The notes under the pieces: model-generated | What the model was told of the DNA's origin: nothing | Database searches by the model: none | Seen by the model: the letters and a program-made list of their open reading frames with translations, nothing else | Assembly: GCA_018500075.1 (NCBI GenBank) | Contig: JAHBAN010000237.1 | Location: 1 to 12,001, forward strand | DNA: 12,001 nt | Direction: 5' to 3' | From: Flavobacteriia bacterium | GTDB taxonomy: Bacteria > Bacteroidota > Bacteroidia > Flavobacteriales > Flavobacteriaceae | Made by a program: the position numbers and the translations under genes | Shown: positions 1 to 5,421 of the stretch, piece by piece | How positions within the stretch are numbered: position 1 is the first letter of the stretch | Layout of the letters: every line of letters starts with the position of its first letter

Positions 1-2
1 GA

Positions 3-1109
3 CGGGCCCCCCTCTCCCCCTGCACCGCCTGCGGCGCAGACCGCCGCTTTGACGCAGGCCATGACCGCCTCATCTGCGATCACTGCGGCCAGACCCAAAC
101 CATCGCGCAGCCCCCGCCGCCCGGCGCACTGTCAGGCGGGCCTTCTGTCCTGCGCGAGCTTGATTTTGAAGCCGCCCTCGCCGCCAGCCTCCCCGCGCAG
201 GCCTTTGAAGACCTTCGCGTGTCCCACTGCCCCAACTGCGCCGCAGAGGTCGCCTTTGACGCCCATATCCACGCCGCCGAATGCCCCTTCTGCGCCACGC
301 CCGTGGTCACTGACACAGGCCCCCAGCGCCATATCAAACCGCAAGGGGTTCTGCCCTTCGCACTCGACGAAAACACCGCCCGCCGCGCCATGACAGACTG
401 GCTGGGCCGGCTCTGGTTTGCCCCGAACGGCCTGCAAGACTACGCTCGCAAGGGCCGCAGCCTCTCCGGGATCTACCTGCCCTACTGGACCTTTGATGCC
501 GACACCCGCACGCGCTACAGCGGCGCGCGCGGCACGGTCTATTTCGAAACACGCAAAGTCCTGCGCAAGGGCAGAGCTGCACATCAGCAGATCGCCAAAC
601 TGCGCTGGTCGCCGGTGTCGGGCCGCGTGGCGCGGTATTTTGATGATGTGCTGGTGCGCGCGTCGCGCGCCCTGCCCGCGCCGCACAGCGAGGGGCTAAA
701 GCCTTGGGATCTGGCCGCGCTCAAGCCCTACCGCCCCGATTATCTCGCCGGCTTTCGCGCCGAGGGCTATACTGTGCCGCTCCCCGACGCCTATCAGGCG
801 GCGCGCGCCCGGATGGCCGAGGTGATAGAGCAAGACATCAAGCACGACATCGGCGGCGACCGCCAGCGCATCCATGACATCGACACTGCCCTCTCCGACG
901 TCACCTTCAAACATATCCTGCTGCCGGTCTGGCTTGCGGCCTATAAATACCGCGGCCAAAGCTATCGCTGTGTCGTCAATGGCCAAACAGGCCGCGTGCA
1001 GGGCGAACGCCCCTATTCGCCTTGGAAAATCGCCTTTGCCCTGCTGCTCGGCCTTATCATCGCCGGCATAAGCGGCTATCTCTACGGGCTTGAGCAAGGA
1101 GCCTTCTGA
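3..1109 (+). CDS. Double zinc-ribbon protein with C-terminal membrane anchor (5' end cut off by the window)
   Basis: The frame is open from the first bases of the window, so the true start lies upstream. A first zinc ribbon has Cys pairs at nt 21-32 (CTAC) and 75-86 (CDHC). A second has Cys pairs at nt 228-239 (CPNC) and 282-293 (CPFC). A GTG at 219 would open the same frame but would discard the first ribbon, so it is not the start. A long conserved middle follows, and a single hydrophobic segment near the C-terminus (about nt 1027-1090, AFALLLGLIIAGISGYLYGL) suggests a membrane anchor. From memory, homologues in Rhodobacteraceae are often labelled 'TFIIB-type zinc finger' or, misleadingly, 'primosomal protein N' superfamily II helicase'. 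No helicase motif is visible here. The function is unknown. Its stop shares one base with the nitroreductase start (TGATG), so the two are probably translationally coupled. Confidence 0.9.
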   Translation, partial: RAPLSPCTACGADRRFDAGHDRLICDHCGQTQTIAQPPPPGALSGGPSVLRELDFEAALAASLPAQAFEDLRVSHCPNCAAEVAFDAHIHAAECPFCATPVVTDTGPQRHIKPQGVLPFALDENTARRAMTDWLGRLWFAPNGLQDYARKGRSLSGIYLPYWTFDADTRTRYSGARGTVYFETRKVLRKGRAAHQQIAKLRWSPVSGRVARYFDDVLVRASRALPAPHSEGLKPWDLAALKPYRPDYLAGFRAEGYTVPLPDAYQAARARMAEVIEQDIKHDIGGDRQRIHDIDTALSDVTFKHILLPVWLAAYKYRGQSYRCVVNGQTGRVQGERPYSPWKIAFALLLGLIIAGISGYLYGLEQGAF

Positions 1110-1807
1110 TGACATCCGCCCCAAAAGCCGCCCCGCAAACCGCCCCGCAAACCACGCTGGAAACGATCCTGCGCGCCCGCCACTCCTGCCGGGCCTATCG
1201 CCAAGCCCCCGTGGCGCCCACCCTCATAGAGCAGGCCGTCGCCACAGCCGCCCGCGCCCCCTCCTGGTGCAACGCCCAGCCCTGGCAGCTCCTCATCACC
1301 CGTCAGCCCGAAACCGCCCGCCTCGCAAAAGCGCTGCACGCCCATGCCCAAAGCGCCCAGATGCAGCCCGATCTGCCCTGGCCCGAAAGCTATAGCGGCC
1401 CCTATAAAGCGCGCCGCTTTGACTACGGGATGCAGCTCTATGACGCCGCCGCCATCGCCCGCGACGACAAAGAGGCCCGCACCGCGCAAATGCTGGAAAA
1501 CTTCCGCTTTTTCGGCGCGCCCCATATGGCTCTGATCACAAGCCCGCGCGAGCTTGGCGCCTATGGCGCGCTGGATTGCGGCGGCTTTGTCACAGCCTTC
1601 TGCGCCGCCCTCACAGAGGCCGGTCTCGGCAGCATCCCCCAAGCCGCTCCGGCAGGCTATGCGCCCTTCCTGCGCGCGTGGTTCGGGCTGCCCGAAGAGC
1701 GGCTGATCCTGTGCACAATCGCCTTTGGCTACAGTGACACATCGGCCCCGATCAACAGCTTCCGCACGCCCCGCGCCGCGCCCGACAATCTGATCGACTG
1801 GCGCTAA
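1109..1807 (+). CDS. Nitroreductase family protein (FMN-dependent)
   Basis: This 232-residue protein has the hallmarks of the NfsA/NfsB-like nitroreductase superfamily. An RxSxR-type segment (RHSCR, residues 24-28) normally contacts the FMN phosphate. It is followed by the APSWCNAQPWQ block (about 50-60) and a late GLGSIPQ segment (about 176-182), typical of the FMN fold. Members are usually dimeric flavoenzymes that use NAD(P)H to reduce nitro compounds, quinones or related substrates; the substrate here cannot be told from sequence. The start ATG overlaps the stop of the upstream gene, and AAGGAG just before it is a good ribosome binding site. The first 16 residues are a low-complexity Ala/Pro/Gln/Thr leader carrying a duplicated APQT, encoded by a repeated GCCCCGCAAACC, so the extreme N-terminus may be variable. 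The 3' end converges on, and overlaps, the lipoprotein gene on the other strand. Confidence 0.93.
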   Translation: MTSAPKAAPQTAPQTTLETILRARHSCRAYRQAPVAPTLIEQAVATAARAPSWCNAQPWQLLITRQPETARLAKALHAHAQSAQMQPDLPWPESYSGPYKARRFDYGMQLYDAAAIARDDKEARTAQMLENFRFFGAPHMALITSPRELGAYGALDCGGFVTAFCAALTEAGLGSIPQAAPAGYAPFLRAWFGLPEERLILCTIAFGYSDTSAPINSFRTPRAAPDNLIDWR

Positions 1808-2319
1808 GCGCGCGCAATCGCGACCAGCCCGAGCTTGCGCGCCGCCCAAAGCGACAGGATCGAGCTGTCCAGCCCCTCCCGCGCCTGAAACCGGCGGATC
1901 GCGGCCCGCGTCGGCGCATCCATCTGGCCAGACAAAGCGCCCCGATACAGCCCCCGCGCCTTCAGCGCGCGCTGCAAGGTGGCAATGATATCGGGCGTCA
2001 ACTGGTCCTGACAGGGCGTCTCAAACCAGATCTCGCGCCGCTCCGTGACAATCGCCTGCCGGGTCTCGCGCTTGTAAATCGGCTCGCTCAAAACCGTCCC
2101 ATCCGAGGACACCTGCGCAGGCTGCACCAGAATATCCTGCGTCACCGTCTCAAGCACCGCAGGGCTGACATCCTTGCCCCAGCAGGAATCGGGGTCAGAG
2201 CCGGGCGGCGGCGCGGCAAAACTCTCCACCTGCGCAGGCTCGACCGGGCTGATCAGGCGCGGCGCGGCGCAGGCCGAAACCGCCAGCCCCAATATCAAAC
2301 CTGTCATCGCCCGTGTCAC
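1804..2319 (-). CDS. Peptidoglycan-binding-domain lipoprotein
   Basis: This 171-residue protein opens with a short signal sequence and a lipobox, VSAC (residues 14-17), so it is probably a lipoprotein. Residues about 106-166 resemble the PG_binding_1 fold (LTPDIIATLQRALKARGLY, then GALSGQMDAPTRAAIRRFQ and a final Leu-rich helix). That domain usually docks proteins onto peptidoglycan. The middle region (about 45-105) is not recognised; Cys46 and Cys103 could form a disulfide. The reading starts at GTG 2319, which keeps a positively charged Arg before the hydrophobic stretch. ATG 2307 is an alternative that would leave a very short, uncharged signal sequence. Neither has a strong ribosome binding site. 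The stop codon overlaps the nitroreductase stop on the opposite strand, leaving no room for a terminator between them. It is probably transcribed away from the ferredoxin promoter region. Confidence 0.85.
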   Translation of the reverse strand: MTRAMTGLILGLAVSACAAPRLISPVEPAQVESFAAPPPGSDPDSCWGKDVSPAVLETVTQDILVQPAQVSSDGTVLSEPIYKRETRQAIVTERREIWFETPCQDQLTPDIIATLQRALKARGLYRGALSGQMDAPTRAAIRRFQAREGLDSSILSLWAARKLGLVAIARA

Positions 2320-2344
2320 GCCACTGCCCGCCCGTTCTTGTTGT

Positions 2345-2382
2345 GCGCTTTCGCTTTTGTTCTGCGCTTTTGCTTTTGCTTG
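2345..2382. repeat. Imperfect 19-bp tandem repeat (two units)
   Basis: Units at 2345-2363 and 2364-2382 match at 15 of 19 positions; both begin GCGCTTT and share GCTTTTG. They abut head to tail, which puts equivalent bases about two helical turns apart. They lie 26-63 bp upstream of the lipoprotein GTG start. They could be a paired protein-binding site or simple slippage of a T/GC-rich motif. Confidence 0.6.
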
Positions 2383-2447
2383 TGGTCCAAGATACGCCCA
2401 AAAGCCCCGCGCCGCAAAGCCCGCATCACGCCCCCGTCACGAAGTTT

Positions 2448-2476
2448 TTGCCCTGTGACATCCCTGCAGGCACAAT
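2448..2476 (+). promoter_or_regulatory. Putative sigma-70 promoter for the ferredoxin gene
   Basis: TTGCCC (2448-2453) and CACAAT (2471-2476) each match the sigma-70 consensus at four of six positions and are separated by an ideal 17 bp. Transcription would start near 2483, just ahead of the leader hairpin. An inverted repeat, CCCTGC (2462-2467) with GCAGGG (2485-2490), straddles the -10 box and could be an operator. The prediction is by eye only. Confidence 0.4.
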
Positions 2477-2492
2477 TAGGGCTGGCAGGGAC

Positions 2493-2520
2493 GCTTTGGC
2501 TTTTGTAACAAGGCCAAAGC
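2493..2520 (+). promoter_or_regulatory. Leader hairpin upstream of ferredoxin
   Basis: GCTTTGGC (2493-2500) pairs perfectly with GCCAAAGC (2513-2520). The stem extends inward by one G-U and two A-T pairs to 11 bp, closing a 6-base loop (2504-2509). It is not followed by a T-run, so it is not a standard terminator. It ends 9 bp before the GAGGAG ribosome binding site (2530-2535), which suits an mRNA-stabilising or translation-modulating leader, or a DNA palindrome bound by a regulator. Confidence 0.6.
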
Positions 2521-2544
2521 ATAGATTTTGAGGAGCGCTGACCA

Positions 2545-2868
2545 ATGGCGAAAATCACCTACATCGAGCACAACGGCACAGAACACGTGGTCGAGGTCGC
2601 CACAGGCCTCACCGTCATGGAAGGCGCCCGCGACAACAACATCCCCGGCATCGAAGCCGACTGCGGCGGCGCCTGCGCCTGCTCGACCTGCCATGTCTAT
2701 GTGCACCCTGACTGGGTTGCAAAAATTCCGGGCAAGGACGACATGGAAGAAGATATGCTCGATTTCGCCTTCCAGCCCGACGCAGAACGCTCGCGCCTGA
2801 CCTGCCAGATCAAAGTCAGCGACGCCCTCGACGGTCTGATTGTCCAAATGCCCGAAAAACAGATCTGA
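2545..2868 (+). CDS. fdxE: [2Fe-2S] ferredoxin, adrenodoxin/FdVI type
   Basis: This 107-residue protein closely resembles Rhodobacter ferredoxin VI (fdxE), as I remember that sequence: the MAKI...IEHNGT start, the DCGGACACSTCH cluster loop and the LPEKQI-like end all correspond. Cluster ligands are Cys40, Cys46, Cys49 and Cys87 (C-X5-C-X2-C-X37-C), the spacing of adrenodoxin/putidaredoxin-type vertebrate-like ferredoxins. Cys44 is an additional, non-ligand Cys also found in close relatives. Such proteins are small soluble one-electron carriers that work with a ferredoxin reductase; in bacteria they are linked to Fe-S cluster assembly or cytochrome P450-type reactions. The partner here is unknown. 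The start is well supported by GAGGAG 9 bp upstream. It heads a run of four same-strand genes and has its own structured leader. Confidence 0.95.
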   Translation: MAKITYIEHNGTEHVVEVATGLTVMEGARDNNIPGIEADCGGACACSTCHVYVHPDWVAKIPGKDDMEEDMLDFAFQPDAERSRLTCQIKVSDALDGLIVQMPEKQI

Positions 2869-2885
2869 TCGTGCCCGAAACGCCG

Positions 2886-2914
2886 CGAGCGGACGGGTGC
2901 TGCCTGCCCGCTCG
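2886..2914 (+). other. GC-rich hairpin just after the ferredoxin gene
   Basis: CGAGCGG (2886-2892) pairs with CCGCTCG (2908-2914); the inner bases can add four to five more pairs after an A-C mismatch. No T-run follows, so it is more likely an mRNA 3'-end stabiliser or attenuation point between the ferredoxin and the next gene than an intrinsic terminator. It lies inside the next reading frame only if the GTG at 2871 is used as a start. Confidence 0.4.
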
Positions 2915-2951
2915 GCCCAGTTTGGCCAGTCTGGCCAGTCTACACGGTCTG

Positions 2952-3668
2952 ATGCGCGGTGCGGCGCTGGCTGTCGCGCTCGCAGCCCTCTGGCCCGCCG
3001 CAAGCCGCGCAGACCCCCTCATAAGCTCGGCACGCTTCAGCGAACCGACATCGCGCTATGACCATGCCGTCTTGGGGGATGATCTCGAATATGGCGCACT
3101 CGAGCTGCAGATCAGAGACCAAGACGGCCAGACCCGCCGCCTCACCCTGCGCCTGCCCGAGCACAGCGTCTTTGAAGACCTCGCCCCGCGGCTGGCAGAT
3201 CTGGAGCAAGATGGCACCCCCGAGGTGATCGTGGTTGAATCTCATGCCCGCCTCGGCGCGCGCCTCGCTGTCTATGACGCCAACGGCCTGCGCGCCGCCA
3301 CGCCCCATATCGGCCAAAAAAACCGCTGGCTCGCCCCCATCGGCGCCGCCGATTTTGACGGCGACGGCTTTGTCGAAATCGCCTATATCGACAGACCCCA
3401 TCTCGCCAAAACCCTCCGCCTCTGGCGCTTCAAAGACGGCAAACTGAGCGAAATCGCCCATAAAACCGGCCTCACCAATCACAAAATCGGCTGGGATTTC
3501 ATCGCCGGTGGCCTGCGCCTCTGCACAGATGCGCCCAAAATGATCACGGCCAATGCCAGCTGGACCCGGCTGATCGCCACAGGCTTTGACGGCCAGAAGC
3601 TCATATCCCGCGACATCGGCCCCTATCTCGGGCCAAACAGCCTCACCAAAGCGCTTTCCTGCCCCTGA
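2952..3668 (+). CDS. Secreted FG-GAP/VCBS-repeat-like protein
   Basis: Read from ATG 2952 this is a 238-residue exported protein. It has a short n-region, a hydrophobic stretch and a clear signal peptidase I site, ASRA/DP (after residue 20). Two calcium-loop-like motifs typical of FG-GAP/VCBS beta-propeller repeats are visible, DLEQDGTPEV (about 83-92) and DFDGDGFVEI (about 134-143), each leading into a beta strand. Such proteins are periplasmic or surface-exposed; the ligand is unknown. The frame is open further upstream to GTG 2871, but that start would put 27 odd residues before the signal peptide and include the hairpin at 2886-2914, so 2952 is preferred. Neither start has a good ribosome binding site. 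Repeats of GGCCAGT at 2914-2939 lie in the gap. The next gene starts 21 bp after the stop, which suggests an operon. Confidence 0.85.
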   Translation: MRGAALAVALAALWPAASRADPLISSARFSEPTSRYDHAVLGDDLEYGALELQIRDQDGQTRRLTLRLPEHSVFEDLAPRLADLEQDGTPEVIVVESHARLGARLAVYDANGLRAATPHIGQKNRWLAPIGAADFDGDGFVEIAYIDRPHLAKTLRLWRFKDGKLSEIAHKTGLTNHKIGWDFIAGGLRLCTDAPKMITANASWTRLIATGFDGQKLISRDIGPYLGPNSLTKALSCP

Positions 3669-3689
3669 CCCGCGTGGCATAACCCCCCT

Positions 3690-4751
3690 ATGGTAAGCCG
3701 CTTTCTGTTCCTCTGTCTGCTCCTCCCTCTGCTGACAGCCTGCACCCGCCCGCAGGCCACAGGCTTTGTCGCCCCGATCCCCGAGGCCAGCCGCGAAACA
3801 ATCTTTATTGCCACCCTGCGCAGCGAGGGCCAACGCGGCCAGATGTTTGGCGAAAAGCGCTCAACGACCATGAGCTATGCCGAAGTCGATATCTCGATCC
3901 CGCCCAACCACAGGATCGGACGCATCGAGCGCAGCCGCGGCCAGATCGACGCCCGCCGCCACTTCGCCCCGCTCGGCGCAACCCCGCTGAGCAACAGCGC
4001 CGCCCTGCGCGCGCGGCTCACATCGCTGAGCAAGGCCCCCGACGAGCCGCTCCTCCTCTTTGTCCACGGCTATAACAACACCCTCGAAGACGCCGCCTTC
4101 CGCCTCGCCCAGATCCAGCATGATTTCGAGCTAAAGACCCCGGCCCTGCTGTTCTCCTGGCCCTCGGCCGGCGATCCGCTCGGCTATGCCTACGACCGGG
4201 ACTCGGTGCTGTTTGCGCGCGCCGATCTCGCGCGCCTGCTGCAAGATCTGACCCGAACGGGCCAGCGCCGGGTGATTGTCCTCGCACATTCCATGGGCAG
4301 CTACCTCGTGATGGAAGCCCTGCGCCAGCTGGCGCTCCAAGGCCATAGCCAGAGCATCACGTCGCTGGAGGCCGTGGTGCTCATGTCCCCGGACATCGAC
4401 CCGGATGTGTTTCGCAAACAAGCCGGCGAAATCGGCACATTGCCACAGCCCTTTGTGATCATGACCACCCAGAAAGACCGCGTGCTCAATGTCGCAAGCC
4501 TGCTCACCGGGCGCAAAGAACGCCTCGGCCGCATCCAAAGCGCCGAAGAACTCGACGGGCTGGCGGTCATGGTGCTCGACTTTTCGCTGTTTGAAACAGG
4601 CGAAAACATGGGCCATATGGTCCCCGTCTCCTCCCCCGCCGCAATCCGCTTCCTGCGCCGCCTCACAGGCGGTCTGGGCCTGGCAGCCGATGAGTTCTCG
4701 CGCTATGTTCTCTTGGGAGAACGCCGCCACACCGGCCGGCTTTTGCAATGA
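3690..4751 (+). CDS. Alpha/beta hydrolase lipoprotein, DUF900-like (COG4782 type)
   Basis: This 353-residue protein begins with a lipoprotein signal peptide ending in the lipobox LTAC (Cys18). The catalytic domain is an alpha/beta hydrolase. FVHGYNN (124-130) supplies the oxyanion region, AHSMGS (199-204) holds the nucleophile Ser201, and the likely acid and base are Asp263 (QKDRVL) and His309 (GHMVP). SPDIDPDVF (233-241) is characteristic of the DUF900 esterase/lipase group. The substrate is unknown; a membrane-anchored esterase acting on lipids or acylated envelope components is a reasonable inference. It sits between the FG-GAP-like gene and the small zinc-finger gene, with a 13-bp gap to the latter, so co-transcription is likely. 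Confidence 0.92.
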   Translation: MVSRFLFLCLLLPLLTACTRPQATGFVAPIPEASRETIFIATLRSEGQRGQMFGEKRSTTMSYAEVDISIPPNHRIGRIERSRGQIDARRHFAPLGATPLSNSAALRARLTSLSKAPDEPLLLFVHGYNNTLEDAAFRLAQIQHDFELKTPALLFSWPSAGDPLGYAYDRDSVLFARADLARLLQDLTRTGQRRVIVLAHSMGSYLVMEALRQLALQGHSQSITSLEAVVLMSPDIDPDVFRKQAGEIGTLPQPFVIMTTQKDRVLNVASLLTGRKERLGRIQSAEELDGLAVMVLDFSLFETGENMGHMVPVSSPAAIRFLRRLTGGLGLAADEFSRYVLLGERRHTGRLLQ

Positions 4752-4764
4752 TCGGAGACCCCCT

Positions 4765-5034
4765 ATGGCAGGCGGATGGGCCAAAGACGGCGCCGTGAGC
4801 GAACAGATCGAAGCCTCGATCAACGACGAGCTCGCCCGCCTCAAGGCCCGCAAACAGCCGGTCGGCGAAAGCCGCCACCACTGCGCAGACTGCGAAGAAG
4901 ACATCCCCGAAGCCCGCCGCCAAGCCATCCCCGGGGTCAAACTCTGCATCGACTGCATGAGCGAACGCGACACAGCCCCACAGAACCGCGGCGGCCTCAA
5001 CCGGCGCGGCTCAAAAGACAGCCAACTCAAATAA
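4765..5034 (+). CDS. ybiI: DksA/TraR family C4-type zinc finger protein, YbiI-like
   Basis: This 89-residue protein matches E. coli YbiI (as I remember it) along its whole length: a MAGGWAKDGAVSEQI start, then a helix, a C4 zinc finger and a NRRGSKDSQLK end. Zinc ligands are Cys40, Cys43, Cys61 and Cys64 (C-X2-C-X17-C-X2-C), with AIPGVKLC between the pairs. The family is related to the RNA-polymerase-binding regulator DksA, but this short form lacks the long N-terminal coiled coil and its role is not established. ATG 4765 was chosen because the family starts here and GGAGA lies 6 bp upstream. The frame is open far upstream, but only as a shadow of the hydrolase gene. It is the last gene of the four-gene plus-strand run; a terminator follows at 5179. 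Confidence 0.93.
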   Translation: MAGGWAKDGAVSEQIEASINDELARLKARKQPVGESRHHCADCEEDIPEARRQAIPGVKLCIDCMSERDTAPQNRGGLNRRGSKDSQLK

Positions 5035-5076
5035 AAGGTCTTGCACGGCCTACGGCCGCGCCCCGCAGGCAGCGCC

Positions 5077-5128
5077 AAGCGGGGGCCAGCCCCCGCACGC
5101 AGGTCTAAGCGGGGGCCAGCCCCCGCAC
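5077..5128. repeat. Tandem GC-rich palindromic repeat, two copies at 30-bp period
   Basis: An identical 22-bp block occurs at 5077-5098 and 5107-5128. Each contains a near-perfect dyad: GCGGGGGC, a CA spacer, then GCCCCCGC (5079-5096 and 5109-5126). The second copy runs straight into CCCCCGGGATATTT. I recall similar blocks scattered between genes in Rhodobacteraceae genomes; they resemble dispersed intergenic palindromes such as REP/BIME elements. A genome-wide count was not possible here. Confidence 0.8.
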
Positions 5129-5132
5129 CCCC

Positions 5133-5156
5133 GGGATATTTAGAGCAATAAAAAAG
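5133..5156 (+). repeat. Intergenic repeat motif, copy 1
   Basis: A 24-bp block reads GGGATATTT, AGA, GCAATAAAAAAG. It matches copy 2 (5273-5296, opposite strand) at 21 of 24 positions; only the central triplet differs (AGA against GAG). Read on the minus strand it supplies the T6 tail of the terminator at 5147-5177. Confidence 0.8.
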
Positions 5157-5177
5157 GGTGGCCGCGAAGACCACCCT
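5147..5177 (-). terminator. Rho-independent terminator, minus strand
   Basis: On the minus strand AGGGTGG (5177-5171) and CCACCCT (5161-5155) form a 7-bp stem with a 9-base loop, followed at once by six T's and ATT. This is a textbook intrinsic terminator. It would end transcripts coming from the oligopeptidase gene, or a small RNA starting near 5232. Confidence 0.8.
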
Positions 5178-5233
5178 GAAAGGCAAGCGCCTTTTTCATT
5201 GCACGGTCATCGGCGTCCCCGCCTGTACCGTGA
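5149..5233 (-). ncRNA. Candidate small RNA of about 85 nt with three stem-loops
   Basis: Read on the minus strand, a transcript from about 5233 would fold into CACGGT/ACCGTG (5232-5227 with 5207-5202, with an inner GGC/GCC pair), then AAAGGC/GCCTTT (5194-5189 with 5184-5179), then the terminator stem and T6. A -10-like TATCTA lies at 5244-5239, seven bases upstream, but the -35 is weak (TTGTCT or CTTGTC at a short 14-15 bp spacing). It could equally be the structured 3' end of the oligopeptidase mRNA. No known sRNA family was recognised. Confidence 0.3.
5179..5196 (+). terminator. Rho-independent terminator, plus strand, after the ybiI-like gene
   Basis: AAAGGC (5179-5184) and GCCTTT (5189-5194) form a 6-bp stem with an AAGC tetraloop, and the T-run continues to 5196. 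It is well placed to end the ferredoxin-to-ybiI transcript, 145 bp past the last stop codon. The upstream hairpin at 5155-5177 would also form in this transcript. Confidence 0.65.
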
Positions 5234-5256
5234 CACACTAGATACCCTAATTTGGT

Positions 5257-5282
5257 AAAGACAAGGTTAAGTCTTTTTTATT
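5257..5282 (+). terminator. Second plus-strand terminator-like hairpin
   Basis: AAAGAC (5257-5262) and GTCTTT (5271-5276) form a 6-bp stem around an 8-base AT-rich loop. The T-run continues with TTTATT to 5282, supplied by repeat copy 2. It is a weaker stem than the one at 5179, but it mirrors the way copy 1 provides a T-tail on the other strand. Confidence 0.5.
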
Positions 5283-5296
5283 GCCTCAAATATCCC
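5273..5296 (-). repeat. Intergenic repeat motif, copy 2 (inverted)
   Basis: On the minus strand this reads GGGATATTT, GAG, GCAATAAAAAAG, 21 of 24 identical to copy 1 at 5133-5156 but in opposite orientation. The two copies bracket 116 bp of hairpins. Further on, its sequence continues as a GCCTCCGGCGGGG-type block (minus strand), similar to repeats I associate with Rhodobacteraceae intergenic regions. Confidence 0.8.
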
Positions 5297-5421
5297 CGCC
5301 GGAGGCTCCAAGGCCGCACCAGACGCAGCCTGCCGGCAGGACCGTCACGCCCGCCACCGCCCCGAGACGGCGCCAAAGGCGACGGCGAGACAAACCTGCG
5401 CGCCGAAGGCGCTCTGCTGGA

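Larger units (their letters stand above)
2320..2544. promoter_or_regulatory. Divergent intergenic control region between lipoprotein and ferredoxin genes
   Basis: This stretch has no convincing gene. The half nearest the lipoprotein gene carries a tandem repeat rich in GCTTTTG. The half nearest the ferredoxin gene holds a promoter-like sequence, an inverted repeat around its -10 box, a strong leader hairpin and a clear ribosome binding site; these are listed separately. Short open frames here have no coding character. Confidence 0.7.
5035..5421. other. Noncoding region between convergent genes, rich in palindromes and terminators
   Basis: No gene is visible here: open frames entering from either side are shadows or low-complexity GC sequence. 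From left to right it holds a small hairpin CGGCC-TAC-GGCCG (5046-5058), two tandem GC palindromes (5077-5128), repeat copy 1 (5133-5156), terminators on both strands (5147-5194), a dyad CACGGT...ACCGTG (5202-5232), another plus-strand terminator running into repeat copy 2 (5257-5296), a 12-bp palindrome CCTGCCGGCAGG (5329-5340) and a hairpin GCGCC-GAA-GGCGC (5400-5412) ten bases past the oligopeptidase stop. Confidence 0.85.

Noticed and set aside
2871..2951. GTG 2871 as the start of the FG-GAP-like protein
   Set aside because: It would add 27 residues before a complete signal peptide and translate through a GC hairpin and GGCCAGT repeats. ATG 2952 fits an exported protein better.
2940..3833. 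Open frame of 297 codons on the minus strand
   Set aside because: It is antisense to the FG-GAP-like gene, whose signal peptide and DxDxDG-type motifs are convincing.
5077..5128. Possible CRISPR array from repeated palindromes
   Set aside because: There are only two units with an 8-base gap, no spacers of normal length and no cas genes in the window.
4131..5186. Open frame of 351 codons on the minus strand
   Set aside because: It runs antisense through the hydrolase and ybiI-like genes and into palindromic intergenic DNA; no recognisable protein.
5141..5200. Tiny minus-strand frame starting ATGAAAAAGGCGCTTGCC (19 codons)
   Set aside because: It has no ribosome binding site at a useful distance, and its codons are the terminator stems themselves. 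The structure explains the sequence better than a peptide.
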